From assembly GCF_017893945.1 (NCBI RefSeq), contig NZ_CP054257.1:1736001-1800000 (forward strand): 64,000 nt of DNA. Reading direction: 5' to 3'. The position numbers and the translations under genes were made by a program. The stretch is from Treponema parvum. Lineage in GTDB: Bacteria; Spirochaetota; Spirochaetia; Treponematales; Treponemataceae. The notes beneath the pieces were generated by a model that was not told the origin of the DNA, ran no database searches, and saw nothing but the letters and a program-made list of their open reading frames with translations. Positions 9,307-18,861 of this stretch are shown one piece after another; position 1 is the stretch's first letter; every line of letters starts with the position of its first letter.

Positions 9307-10488
9307 ATGAGCAGACCTGAAATATCGCATTATTTTGATTGGGCCGCCACATCTCCTGCCGATGAAGACATAGTTAAAAACGCTCTGGAAGAATCCATTC
9401 GCATTTGGGGAAATCCTTCGAGCGTTCATCCGGCAGGAACTCAGGCAAACTTTTTTTTAAATGCCGCAAGAGAAAAGGCCGCGGCGGCTTTGGAAGTACC
9501 GCCTTCTTCGCTTTATTTTACTTCAGGAGGAACGGAAGGCAATCACATACCCATGCTTTCCATGCTGACCCGCCCGGCACCGGCGACGATTTTGATAAGC
9601 GCCCTGGAACACCCCGCCGTCCGCGAGCAGGCTTCCGCGCTCAAAAACCTCGGTTGGAAGATTATAACGATCCCTGCGGATTCAAACGGGATAATCACTC
9701 CTGAAGCGGTTGAAAGCTGCCTTACCGACGACACGGTTTTGGTTTGCGTGATGGCGGTAAACAACGAAACGGGAGCCGTGCAGCCGGTCGTTGAAATCGC
9801 TCAAAAACTTTCAGAATTTTACAAGGGGAAACGCCGCCCCAAATTCCACGTCGACTGCGTGCAAGCCGCATGCAAGATCCGGCTTCCGCCTTTGGGCGGC
9901 GGTATAGACAGCGCAGCTTTCAGCGCTCATAAAATCTGCGGCCCCAGAGGAATAGGAATACTGTATTCGGCAAGCGAATTTACGCCTTTTTTGCGCGGAG
10001 GCGGACAAGAAAAAAATATCCGTCCCGGCACGGAAAACCTATTCGGGGCAAAAGCTGCGGCGGATTGTCTTGAACGCTACTGTATTTCCGATAAAAACCC
10101 GAAAACGCAAGAACGGCTCGAAGTCCAAATAAAACGGACAAGAGCCCTGATTCAAAATCTTTTGACGCTGAAAAACTGTATGATACTGCCACATTCCAGA
10201 CAAGAAGCGCAAAATGAAAAGAATTTTTCTCCGTGGATATTACAGGCGGCATTTAAAGGGATTCCCGGACAGGTGATGGTGAGAGCTCTCGGCGCAAAGG
10301 GATTTTACATTTCTACGGGCAGCGCGTGTTCGGCAAAAAAGCGATCGCGTCCCGTATTGGAAGCGATGCACGTTAGCGCGGAAGAAAGAGAATCCGCCGT
10401 CCGTTTCAGCTTCGGCTTTTCCACTACGGAAAAAGCGATGCGGGAACTCTTTGAAGAAGTAAAAAACATATGCGGGGAATTCAGCTGA
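9307..10488 (+). CDS. Cysteine desulfurase (NifS/IscS-like, class V aminotransferase)
   Basis: This is a PLP enzyme that takes sulfur from cysteine for Fe-S cluster or thiolation pathways. Motifs in order: YFDWAATSPADEDI at the N-terminus, NPSSVHPAG, FTSGGTEGNH, VMAVNNETGAVQPV, HVDCVQAACK, the PLP lysine in AFSAHKICGPRGIGILY, RPGTENLFGAKA, and the catalytic cysteine loop STGSACSAKKRS. Residue length (393) is normal for NifS-type enzymes. No iscU or nifU lies next to it, so it may serve tRNA thiolation or general sulfur transfer; I cannot choose between IscS and NifS names. It converges with the AEC transporter; the 123 bases between hold a GC-rich inverted repeat (GGCGCC twice). Confidence 0.92.
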   Translation: MSRPEISHYFDWAATSPADEDIVKNALEESIRIWGNPSSVHPAGTQANFFLNAAREKAAAALEVPPSSLYFTSGGTEGNHIPMLSMLTRPAPATILISALEHPAVREQASALKNLGWKIITIPADSNGIITPEAVESCLTDDTVLVCVMAVNNETGAVQPVVEIAQKLSEFYKGKRRPKFHVDCVQAACKIRLPPLGGGIDSAAFSAHKICGPRGIGILYSASEFTPFLRGGGQEKNIRPGTENLFGAKAAADCLERYCISDKNPKTQERLEVQIKRTRALIQNLLTLKNCMILPHSRQEAQNEKNFSPWILQAAFKGIPGQVMVRALGAKGFYISTGSACSAKKRSRPVLEAMHVSAEERESAVRFSFGFSTTEKAMRELFEEVKNICGEFS

Positions 10489-10611
10489 TCTGCGCGCCTG
10501 TATGGAAAACTGCAAAAGCGGCGCCATGATTGCTTTGTGCTGGCGCGGCGCCCGTCCGAGCGGATCGTGTTTGCCGTATCAATGCCGAAGCCGTGCGCGT
10601 TTTTTCGTGTT

Positions 10612-11592
10612 TTAAAAAATTCCTTTAAATCGGAAAAAGCTTATAAAGCAAAAAAGCGTGAGCCCTGAAAAAAACGTAGTCCAAACAAGAATTTGGCCTG
10701 CCAGTTCCCCGTCGTTATTCATCTGATTGGCCATTATGGCGCTTGCAACCGCAATCGGACTGCCGAAAAGCGCGAGCAGCGCTGCATATTCAGGGCCTTT
10801 AAAATCCGTAAAGATAAGATGAGCCGCAAAAAGCCCCGCAACCGGAACCGCAACAAGGCGCACAAAAACCGCGAATGCGATCTTTGAAAAAAGCCTTTTT
10901 ACGGCCGAAATTTGAAATTGGCCGCCCAAAATCACAAGAGAAAACGGGGAAGCCGCCTTTGCAAGCTCTTCTATGACCCTATATACAAAACGGATTTCTC
11001 CGTCTTTAAGCGTCCATCCGTTCACATACGGTCTTAGCGCTACCATGAGTCCGCCGAAAAAGATTCCGTCTATGAGCGGATTTTTCAGTATTTTATAAAG
11101 AATCGATCTTACGGAAATTCTTTTTTGACCTTCTTTTAAAAAGACGGTAAGCAAAAACACTGAAGAAATGTTGAAAAGCGGAATGGAGCAAGCAAGGATC
11201 ACAGCTCCCATAGCCCCGCCTTCGTCGCCGAAAATAGAACGGGCAAGCGGAATTCCTATGATCGCAAAATTGGAGCGGAAAAAGGCCTGGGCCATGACGC
11301 CTTTTTGCTTGGGATCCCGCACAAAAAACACGCAAAACAAGGTTCCGATCGCGATAAGGGCAAGCATGGAAACCGACGCAAAGAGCATCACCTTATAGTA
11401 AGAGGAACTCATTTTTTTAATGTTATAAATATTTACGAACATCAAGCACGGAAGGCATACTGAAAATACGAATTTATTGCCCGCTTTTATAAAATCATCG
11501 TTAAAAAAATTGCTTTGCCGCAACGCATACCCTAAAGCGGTAAGGCACACGAGCGGCAAAACCGCATTCATCGAAAAAACAAAGGATTCCAT
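10612..11592 (-). CDS. AEC-family (auxin efflux carrier type) transporter
   Basis: The 326-residue product is almost entirely hydrophobic, with about ten membrane segments. It opens MESFVFSMNAVLPLVCLTAL and carries the central break typical of the family (FFRSNFAIIGIPLARSIFGDEG, where the substrate-crossing helix bends) and a second half with FGSPIAVASAIMANQMN. AEC proteins export organic anions or malate-like acids in bacteria. The substrate cannot be read from the sequence. It lies 45 bases from the end of the chemoreceptor gene on the same strand, so read-through is possible. The family assignment is good; the function is not known. Confidence 0.85.
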   Translation of the reverse strand: MESFVFSMNAVLPLVCLTALGYALRQSNFFNDDFIKAGNKFVFSVCLPCLMFVNIYNIKKMSSSYYKVMLFASVSMLALIAIGTLFCVFFVRDPKQKGVMAQAFFRSNFAIIGIPLARSIFGDEGGAMGAVILACSIPLFNISSVFLLTVFLKEGQKRISVRSILYKILKNPLIDGIFFGGLMVALRPYVNGWTLKDGEIRFVYRVIEELAKAASPFSLVILGGQFQISAVKRLFSKIAFAVFVRLVAVPVAGLFAAHLIFTDFKGPEYAALLALFGSPIAVASAIMANQMNNDGELAGQILVWTTFFSGLTLFCFISFFRFKGIF

Positions 11593-11637
11593 AACCGGCG
11601 CTTATAATTTCCCTTAAATCCGAGCTTACGTTAAAAA

Positions 11638-13806
11638 TCAAACTTTGAATTTATTTATTTCAATGATAAGATTTTCAATGCTGTCTTTGTTTTTCTTAGT
11701 GACCATGTGAACATCCTGAACGGCGTCGTTTATTTGGACGGTGCCTATGGCCATTTCATCCATACTGTCGGTTATCATGCGGGTAAGATCGTTAAGCCGA
11801 TGCATTTCCTTGGATATTTCTTCTCCGCCGGTAACGATTTCCGAAGAACCGTCTCTTACCGTCATCGTAACTTCGTTTATTTCCTTCATAGCCTGCAAAA
11901 CGTCGGCGCTGGCATTCTGCTGTTCTTTCATAGCCTGCACGACGGACTGTTCCTGCTCCGCAACCTTTTCGGCCAAATCGTACACCGCGGTAAAGGCTTT
12001 TTCCGCGCCATGGCCGGAAACGGTGAGCTGCTCGACTATTTCGGCGGTTTCATTCAAAACCGTTTCTATGTGTTTTCCCTGCCTGTTGGACTCTTCGGCG
12101 AGCTTTCGAATTTCATCTGCGACGACGGCAAAGCCCTTACCCGATTCGCCCGCGTGAGCGGCTTCGATAGCGGCGTTCATCGCGAGCAGGTTTGTCTGGC
12201 TGGCGATGCGCTGTATCACTTCACTGGCTTCGGCAAGCAATGCGGACTGTTCCACAACCTTTGAAACTATGCTGTTGGCTTTCATTGCGCCCTCTTTTCC
12301 TTCGAGAGACTGTTTATACAAATCCTGAATAGTTGCGTTGTTCTCTTCAAAAACCTTTCCTATGGAATTTATGTTGGCAATCATCTGCTCTACTGCGGCA
12401 GAAGATGTTTCGACGCATTTTACCTGCGCGTCCACGCTCGAATCCACATTTTTTATTATGCGGATTATGGATTCTATAGTAGAAGAAGTTTCGGTTACGC
12501 TTGCGGCCTGTGTCTGAACCTGCTGCTTTACGCCTTCGATATTCGACGTGATCTCATTTATCGCGCTTGCGCTCTGAGACATATTGGCCGACAGGCTTTC
12601 GCCCACTTCCTGCATGGTTTCGGATTCGGTCATAAGAGTGCGGATCATATGGGCTACGTTGTCCATTGTCCGGTTAAAATACTGCAAAAGCAAACTGACT
12701 TCGTCTTTGCCCTTAACCGCAATTCTGCCGGTGATGTCGCCGGAAGCGATTTTGGAAAACAAATTCTGCAATCTGCCGAAGAAAACAAGCAATCTGCCCG
12801 AAAGCAAAAATATAAGCACGAAAAACACTATGCACATTCCGGCGCCGATAAAGATCACATTGCGCACAAAATTATACACCGGCGCCAATATCTCTTCGAG
12901 TTCTACAAATGCAATGAGCTTCCAGCCGAGCCCGTCCATAGAAACAACCTGCGTCTGCCACTTTTTCCCGTCAAACGACACTTCCGTTTCACCGGACTGA
13001 ATGTCGTTAAGTTCTCCAAAGGCAGGTATTCCGCTTTCGGAAAGTTTTTTAAAATTCAATTCCTTATGCTTGGGATCGGTTAAAATAGTACCGTCGTTTT
13101 GCACAAGCATCACATAACCGCCCTTGCCCACTTTTATGTTTTCTATAAAAGAAGTGAGATTTCCAAGCCCCACTTCAATGCTCATGCATCCTATAAAATT
13201 CCCGCTTTGTGAAAAAACTTTTTGAGAAAAGCATACCACGGCCTCTCCGACTGTAGACGCATAGGCGGGCGTCATTATCGTTTTTCCGTCGGCCGCGGAA
13301 GCTTGAAGGTACCATCCGCGTTTTCTGGGATCGTAGCCGGCTTTCATAACGCCGTCGAAAGAAGTCGCATAACCGCCCCATTCGGTTCCTATATACACTT
13401 CGGCAAATTCGCTCCATTGATCCTGAACATGCTTAAACAGATTCACCAAGGCCTGTTCCGTTCTGCTCATCTTTGTGTCTTTAACAGCGATATCTGATTT
13501 TGCAACGGAATAATTGTTTAAAGTGTCGTCGACGGACATTACCAAGCTGTCGGTCGCAAGCATCTGCACCATGCGCATGTTATTGCGCGTAAACGTATGC
13601 ACATCCTGTTCGATCAGCGAAAGCTCCTGATCCATAAACTGCGCGTATTGCTTCATAGTCATATTGCGTATTGAATAGCCGACTATCAGGCATGCGCATA
13701 AAACAAGAACGCTCACGATGAGCATAACGGCAACGACCAATTTCGTGCGTATCGACGAAAAAAAGCCCGTTTTATTTTTTACGATTTCATTATTCAAGTC
13801 AGACAT
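11638..13806 (-). CDS. Methyl-accepting chemotaxis protein (Cache-type sensor)
   Basis: This is a transmembrane chemoreceptor of 722 residues. TM1 lies near residues 20-45 ([20 protein letters not shown]). It is followed by a roughly 260-residue periplasmic double-Cache sensor ([19 protein letters not shown]..., [17 protein letters not shown]), TM2 ([19 protein letters not shown]), HAMP, and a cytoplasmic coiled coil with the signalling tip [18 protein letters not shown] and [16 protein letters not shown]. The ligand is unknown; double-Cache domains usually bind amino acids or organic acids. The start at ATG 13804-13806 is chosen because GAGG lies 5 bases upstream; a GTG two codons earlier sits on that site. 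A good promoter lies just upstream. Confidence 0.95.
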   Translation of the reverse strand: MSDLNNEIVKNKTGFFSSIRTKLVVAVMLIVSVLVLCACLIVGYSIRNMTMKQYAQFMDQELSLIEQDVHTFTRNNMRMVQMLATDSLVMSVDDTLNNYSVAKSDIAVKDTKMSRTEQALVNLFKHVQDQWSEFAEVYIGTEWGGYATSFDGVMKAGYDPRKRGWYLQASAADGKTIMTPAYASTVGEAVVCFSQKVFSQSGNFIGCMSIEVGLGNLTSFIENIKVGKGGYVMLVQNDGTILTDPKHKELNFKKLSESGIPAFGELNDIQSGETEVSFDGKKWQTQVVSMDGLGWKLIAFVELEEILAPVYNFVRNVIFIGAGMCIVFFVLIFLLSGRLLVFFGRLQNLFSKIASGDITGRIAVKGKDEVSLLLQYFNRTMDNVAHMIRTLMTESETMQEVGESLSANMSQSASAINEITSNIEGVKQQVQTQAASVTETSSTIESIIRIIKNVDSSVDAQVKCVETSSAAVEQMIANINSIGKVFEENNATIQDLYKQSLEGKEGAMKANSIVSKVVEQSALLAEASEVIQRIASQTNLLAMNAAIEAAHAGESGKGFAVVADEIRKLAEESNRQGKHIETVLNETAEIVEQLTVSGHGAEKAFTAVYDLAEKVAEQEQSVVQAMKEQQNASADVLQAMKEINEVTMTVRDGSSEIVTGGEEISKEMHRLNDLTRMITDSMDEMAIGTVQINDAVQDVHMVTKKNKDSIENLIIEINKFKV

Positions 13807-13849
13807 ATGCACCTCGTTTACGTATTTTATTTAGCCACTTCAATTTAAA

Positions 13850-13878
13850 ATAATCTCACATAAACTGCAAAATGTCAA
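13850..13878 (-). promoter_or_regulatory. Sigma-70-type promoter for the chemoreceptor gene
   Basis: On the minus strand TTGACA (13873-13878) and GATTAT (13850-13855) are separated by exactly 17 bases, and the start codon lies about 45 bases downstream. Just upstream lies an A/T-rich stretch with a repeated TTTACAAAATT element that could act as an UP element. This is sequence-only evidence. Confidence 0.6.
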
Positions 13879-13914
13879 TTTTGTAAAATTTTGTAAAAAT
13901 TTTGCACCGCAAAT

Positions 13915-16900
13915 CTACATTAAAATCTTTGTTCGTATCCCAAAGGCAAACCTGTTTTCCTCAGCTTCTTTTCTGATCGCATATTCGCCTAAAAATCTCA
14001 TGCGGATCGGAACCTGAGTAAAACTTCCCGAATTAAAGGCAAAGTAAAGATCCAAAGCGAGCCCCGCGCGGTCGTAGTAATCCGCACCGCCGTCAAAACA
14101 ATTTCGTGTAAGCTCTGCGGCTCTCTTTATGTCCCAAGATCCGTAATCGCGATACTTGCATTTTCCGTTATACGACCCGACAAATGAAAAACGCTGCATG
14201 TAAAAAGGCAAGAGCATTGAAAAACCGCGCTGAACTTCATATGAGAATAAAACCAGATCTGCCGTAAGAGAAGCGAAAGTTCCCGCCGAAGGAAGGAACG
14301 AGACTGATGCGGAGTGAGGAACATTCAGCGTTGCGCCGTTTCCGTCCGGCCTTAAATTCAAAAACGGCAATATGTAAGGCAGTTTATATCCTATTTTAAA
14401 GCCTAAATTTGCATAATATGAATTGAAGTCAAGATCGGCGCAGTTATAATATTCGTTTTTTAAGGTGGGACCGGCAAAAAGTCCGCCCGCTGAATAATAA
14501 GACCTGCCGGTTTTGCGCACGGTAGAAAACATTATTTCAGAAAGATTATTCGCCGAAAACCAATCAAGCGAATTGTTTTTGCCGCTGTCGGCGTCAAAAG
14601 AATGTCCCTTCATTGCGGCGGCAGTATCGTAAAAAACAACATCGAATAGAGCGCCCGCCGGTATTGAAGACGTCAAAGCCAGCTTTCCTGCAGTTTGAAA
14701 AAGTCCCGCATCGTCAAAGACCGCAGAAGATGAAATCTCGTATTTAAAAGCGCCGGTAGAAGTTCCGCCTGAAACCGCCGCTCCGATGCCGCCCAATTTT
14801 TCGGCAATGTCGTAACCGCCGGTAAAGCTTAACATGGTTCCCATCCACGGATCCGACGTAATCCATAAAAGCCCGAGCGGAGCGCCGGCGGTTTCATTCA
14901 AAGCGGCGTCATAAAAAGGCAAGACGCTTATCGGAAGAAAAAGTCCGTCCGCAAAGTATTTAAACGGAAAATAGGGCTTTGCTCCCTGAATGCCGGGACT
15001 TTCAATTTCAGATGCGGCGGCTTTTCCATGCGTAAAATCCTTCGAATCTTCTGCAATGGTTTGCTCCGCCGGCAGCACCGAAGGCTTTTCCTCTTCAGCT
15101 AAAAAACGCTCGAATTCCACGTCGTCGCCTGAAAAAGAGCGGATCTTTTTTGAATCAAAAAACCGTGCGATATAAAGCGAATCGGGGAATTTGACGCCCT
15201 GAGAAAGGGGCTTTGCCACAGGGTAATACACTCCGCCTGAAACGTCGCGTTTTTGAAAGAACCAAAAAGCATTTCCTTTCTTATTCGCCGTGTTTTTTTT
15301 ATCGAGATCGAGCGCAAAATAGCCTAGGCGCGGCAAGGAATTTTCGACCGTATATGAAAACACAAGCAAAACTCCCTTCTGCCCTGCAAGAAATCCGTCG
15401 GGCACTATCCCCGAAAGAAATTTTATGCTCACGCCGCCCGGTTCCTTAGGCAATTCGTATGTGCGGATATTTTTTGTATTTATTTCGCATAGACTGATTT
15501 TGTTTTTCATTCCGTCTTTTACGATCCAAGAAAGCATTCCGTTGCCGGCGTCCGTCAAACTGAACGGCATAAGCGTATCGTCGGCTTGATCCTGTAAAAC
15601 ATCATTTGTTCTTCGGCCGCTTTGAGGCGTCTGCGAGGGCGGCGTTGGCTGCGGCGTTGTGAGCGGAAGCGCCGCGGGCGACACTTGTGCGGCAGGCGAC
15701 AAAGTTATAAGCGGCAATCGCGTCGTGCCGAGCGGCTGCGCCTGTGTCGAAGCCGGCATCTGCATGGCGAGCGGGTGCGACAACGCAGTGTGCGGTGCTT
15801 GCGACAACGTTGCCTGCGCAGGCACGGCAAGAGGTGTTAGGGAAAGCGGCAATCGCGACACACGGTCAAAATCCACGTACATAAACACGTCGCTTGAAAT
15901 TTCCGTCTTAACGGAGGATTCCTTTATTTTATAAAGCCGTATCTGAGATCGCTGAGATTTTACGTAAACGGCGGAAAAGTATTTCTCTCCATCCGCACCG
16001 CATATTACGGCGGCGTCACGAAGGCCTGACTGCCGTGCGAACTTTAGTTTTTTTGTCTTTACGTCGTAAATGCCAGAGTAGTTTTTGCCGTCCGCAGGAT
16101 TAGTTCGGCTCACGGCAAGGTATCTTCCGTCGGAAGAAAATTTTATGCGGGAAATTCCCGGCAGGGTAAAAAGTTTTTTAGGTTCGCCTTCTTCGTTAAA
16201 ATGCTTTATCCAAACCGAATCGGTAGAGGAGTCTATCCACGCGATCCTTCTGCCTGCGGAAAGAACGCTGCTCGTAAGCGATGTAAAAAGTTGGGATTCA
16301 GAAGCTCGCTCTCCGTAAAACGTAACGCCGCCTCCTTTCTTTTCTGAAGCATCCGAGCCGGAAACGCTCTCCGCCGTATCCTTACCCTCGCCTGTAAGAT
16401 CAGCGGGAATTTCAATAGATTCGTACCAATCGCGCCAGACATTATCCAACGGAGCGCCGAAAACTTTTTTGAACATTCCTTCGTAAAATTTCAGATCGAA
16501 CCCGTTTACAAGCTTTCGCCAAAACTCGGCGTATTTTTTGTCGCCGAAGGTCTGCCTCACATAGGTGTAAAACATTCCGCCGAAAATATAGGGCATTTCA
16601 CCTACGGGGAAAATATCTCTGGCTCCTGTGATTTCACGCCAACCAGGAAATTTACCGTCGATCTTTGCCTGCCGCACTACGTGAGTACTGAAAGGAGAAT
16701 TCATCCGCCCTCCGGCTCTTTCGCTTTTTGCCGTTCGGCCTTCGGGACTTTCAGCCTTTACGTTACGCTTCTTGTCCACGCCTCCGGCGGAAAGTTTTTC
16801 GGCCGATCCCCCGCCACCAGCAGAAATGTTTTCGCCCATGGATTTTTTATCCGACAGGCTTTGGTCTGCAAGGCTTTCCATTAAAACGGCCGCGCCTTCC

Positions 16901-17394
16901 GAAACCGACGCAGGGACGTTCACAAAAGCGGGATTTAAGGCATCGCCGAAAATTTTGCCTAAGATCTTAAATCCCTTGTTTTTCATATTGAACGTAACGG
17001 CATGAACAAGTTCGTGATACAAAACGCTGAGCGCCGTGTTTGAAAAAACCGAAAATTCTTCACTAGGCAAAGTATCGTATAAAACTATCCTGTTATACGG
17101 ATAAGGAGTGTAATAAGCGTTTAGATCGTCAACGGAATTCGTTATTGTGACGGGAAAGCGCCTCATCCACGGAGTTTCATAAAATTCAGCGCATATGGAT
17201 TCATAGATCGCATCTATGTTTGAAGCGACTAACGAAGCTGTTTTTTCGGATCCTGAAGCGTAGATTATTTCAAAATACTTAGTCGCAACCGTGCGCTTAT
17301 TGCGTTGTCCGCTCATCACGCCGCCGGCGAAGATAGGCGAAATAAGGCAAAAAACAATTACAGCGCAGAATATTTTTTTACTCATTTGCCACAT
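13915..17394 (-). CDS. Large secreted protein: MA-type metallopeptidase domain, beta-propeller, C-terminal barrel-like region
   Basis: This 1159-residue protein begins with a signal peptide (KKIFCAVIVFCLISPIFAGG). Residues about 35-330 resemble a gluzincin peptidase (Peptidase_MA-like): YHELVHAVTF gives HELVH at 127-131 and EGAAVLMES (Glu166) is the likely third zinc ligand. Residues about 370-780 contain repeats like WIDSSTDSVWIKHF and GRYLAVSRTNPADGKNY, as in TolB-type propellers. The last 300 or so residues alternate aromatic and small residues, as in an outer-membrane barrel. Two low-complexity inserts stand out: Gly/Ala/Ser-rich at about 184-232, and Pro/Gln/Ala/Leu-rich at about 516-597. 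Substrates are unknown. It may be surface anchored. Catalysis is inferred from the motif only. Confidence 0.7.
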   Translation of the reverse strand: MWQMSKKIFCAVIVFCLISPIFAGGVMSGQRNKRTVATKYFEIIYASGSEKTASLVASNIDAIYESICAEFYETPWMRRFPVTITNSVDDLNAYYTPYPYNRIVLYDTLPSEEFSVFSNTALSVLYHELVHAVTFNMKNKGFKILGKIFGDALNPAFVNVPASVSEGAAVLMESLADQSLSDKKSMGENISAGGGGSAEKLSAGGVDKKRNVKAESPEGRTAKSERAGGRMNSPFSTHVVRQAKIDGKFPGWREITGARDIFPVGEMPYIFGGMFYTYVRQTFGDKKYAEFWRKLVNGFDLKFYEGMFKKVFGAPLDNVWRDWYESIEIPADLTGEGKDTAESVSGSDASEKKGGGVTFYGERASESQLFTSLTSSVLSAGRRIAWIDSSTDSVWIKHFNEEGEPKKLFTLPGISRIKFSSDGRYLAVSRTNPADGKNYSGIYDVKTKKLKFARQSGLRDAAVICGADGEKYFSAVYVKSQRSQIRLYKIKESSVKTEISSDVFMYVDFDRVSRLPLSLTPLAVPAQATLSQAPHTALSHPLAMQMPASTQAQPLGTTRLPLITLSPAAQVSPAALPLTTPQPTPPSQTPQSGRRTNDVLQDQADDTLMPFSLTDAGNGMLSWIVKDGMKNKISLCEINTKNIRTYELPKEPGGVSIKFLSGIVPDGFLAGQKGVLLVFSYTVENSLPRLGYFALDLDKKNTANKKGNAFWFFQKRDVSGGVYYPVAKPLSQGVKFPDSLYIARFFDSKKIRSFSGDDVEFERFLAEEEKPSVLPAEQTIAEDSKDFTHGKAAASEIESPGIQGAKPYFPFKYFADGLFLPISVLPFYDAALNETAGAPLGLLWITSDPWMGTMLSFTGGYDIAEKLGGIGAAVSGGTSTGAFKYEISSSAVFDDAGLFQTAGKLALTSSIPAGALFDVVFYDTAAAMKGHSFDADSGKNNSLDWFSANNLSEIMFSTVRKTGRSYYSAGGLFAGPTLKNEYYNCADLDFNSYYANLGFKIGYKLPYILPFLNLRPDGNGATLNVPHSASVSFLPSAGTFASLTADLVLFSYEVQRGFSMLLPFYMQRFSFVGSYNGKCKYRDYGSWDIKRAAELTRNCFDGGADYYDRAGLALDLYFAFNSGSFTQVPIRMRFLGEYAIRKEAEENRFAFGIRTKILM

Positions 17395-17432
17395 TTACAG
17401 CTCGAATTCCCGAAAACGGCGCATTTATCATG

Positions 17433-18737
17433 CTACACTATGCGATCGGTAAGCCCCGCGACTGCAGAGCCGTACGTTATGTCGTTTTCTTTGGAAACAA
17501 GTTCGTAGGACAGACCGCGCTGATAAAATAAAAACTCTTCAAGGTAGGCGGCGCATCTTGAAGACACCTTATGGGTTTTATGAAAAGTCGTTCCGTTGCA
17601 CATAATGCAAACCGGACGCGACGGATCCTTGCCTTCGCCGCTTTGTATAACAGCCGCGCAAAGCAGAGCCGCCGCATATCTTGCCGAGCGCTCTACTACG
17701 GAATCCAAAAGCTCGTATAAAATTTCAAGGTCTTTATCACAGGAGAGCGCGCATAAAGCGCCTATCTTATGATTTTTAGAATGAGGCGAATGCAAAAAAG
17801 AGTCCACTTCGATAAGCGAAAGATCTTTGAAAGCCGAAATTTCTTTACACACGGAAGGCGAAAAAAGATTTTCTTCGGCGGCGCATCTTATAACTTCAAG
17901 GGCAAGAGAGCCCAGGTATGCTCCCGAGCACTGTTTTTCAAGCAAGAACGAGCCGGGACGTATGGTTTTTTTGTCAAGCGCCTTGTCAAAATCGGACAGG
18001 TAAATCTTTGCGAACCCGCCGGATTCGCACACGACGATCTGTTTTATAAATTTTTTGCCGCCGTCCAAAGCCGTTTCAGGCTGTATATACGCGCTGTTCA
18101 TTCCGGTTCCCAAAATAAAACCTACGTATGAAGAATACGATTTTCCTTTATCGGCCAAGGCGGCTCCGCCTAAAAGAGCGGCTACGGTATCGTTTAGAAG
18201 CGTGATTTTTTTCGGCCGTTTCCAGCCTCTTTTTACAAGGGCGGCGCACAGTTCTTTTCCGACGGCGGAACCGACTACTTCAGGCGCATTTATTTCTTTT
18301 GAAAAGTTTAAAAGAATTCCGTCGCCGTCAGGCGTTATCTCTATCGGATAAGAAAAGCAAAAACCTATCTTATCCGCCTTATTTTTAACGTGATCGAGGT
18401 TTTCAGCCATTCTGTCAAAAAATTCCGCCCTGCCGAGCATTTGGCCGACGCCCGGCATGGCCGTTTTTTCAAATTCGCAAACGGAAGGATTTCCTTCAGT
18501 GTCAAAGACTACAAGACCCGAGCGAAAATTCGTTCCGCCGGCGTCTATGACTATCGTACTCTCGTTTTTTATATGTTTTTCAGGCGGAACACACCACGTT
18601 TTAAGCATGGCCAAATCGGAAGGCAGGCCTTTAATACCGTTATCCATATCGTACAAAAGCGATGCGACAACCGCATTTATATCAATACGGCGAACAAAAT
18701 TATGTTTTAAAAGGAAGGCACAGACATCGTGTCTCAT
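17433..18737 (-). CDS. hxk: Hexokinase (eukaryote-like family)
   Basis: This phosphorylates glucose or a related hexose with ATP. The 434-residue protein carries the actin-fold ATPase motifs of true hexokinases rather than ROK glucokinases: STIVIDAGGTNFRSGLVVFD (phosphate 1), GFCFSYPIE, LLNDTVAALLGGAAL (catalytic Asp in LLND) and GFILGTGMNSAYI. Treponema pallidum has a hexokinase of this type, which supports the organism assignment. The start used is ATG 18735-18737, with GAGGA upstream; a TTG three codons earlier is possible. It is divergent from the helicase gene across 124 bases containing a 16-base perfect palindrome. Confidence 0.88.
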   Translation of the reverse strand: MRHDVCAFLLKHNFVRRIDINAVVASLLYDMDNGIKGLPSDLAMLKTWCVPPEKHIKNESTIVIDAGGTNFRSGLVVFDTEGNPSVCEFEKTAMPGVGQMLGRAEFFDRMAENLDHVKNKADKIGFCFSYPIEITPDGDGILLNFSKEINAPEVVGSAVGKELCAALVKRGWKRPKKITLLNDTVAALLGGAALADKGKSYSSYVGFILGTGMNSAYIQPETALDGGKKFIKQIVVCESGGFAKIYLSDFDKALDKKTIRPGSFLLEKQCSGAYLGSLALEVIRCAAEENLFSPSVCKEISAFKDLSLIEVDSFLHSPHSKNHKIGALCALSCDKDLEILYELLDSVVERSARYAAALLCAAVIQSGEGKDPSRPVCIMCNGTTFHKTHKVSSRCAAYLEEFLFYQRGLSYELVSKENDITYGSAVAGLTDRIV

Positions 18738-18782
18738 TTCAGGCAACCGTCCTCGGCAATGTAATTATTTTAGGGAGCCTCA

Positions 18783-18798
18783 AAAAACTGCAGTTTTT
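18783..18798. repeat. Perfect 16-base palindrome AAAAACTGCAGTTTTT
   Basis: The palindrome lies in the intergenic space between the divergent hexokinase and helicase genes. It is an AT-rich perfect dyad with a CTGCAG core, followed by TAGAGACAGC. It could be an operator or a short hairpin; nothing else in the sequence decides. Confidence 0.5.
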
Positions 18799-18861
18799 AG
18801 AGACAGCTTTTATTATCAGTAAATATTGCAAAAAATTCAATAGAGTGTTACAGTCCGTTCC

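Noticed and set aside
10489..10611. Terminator between the convergent desulfurase and AEC genes
   Set aside because: GGCGCC repeats can pair but no T run follows on either strand, so the call is not supported.
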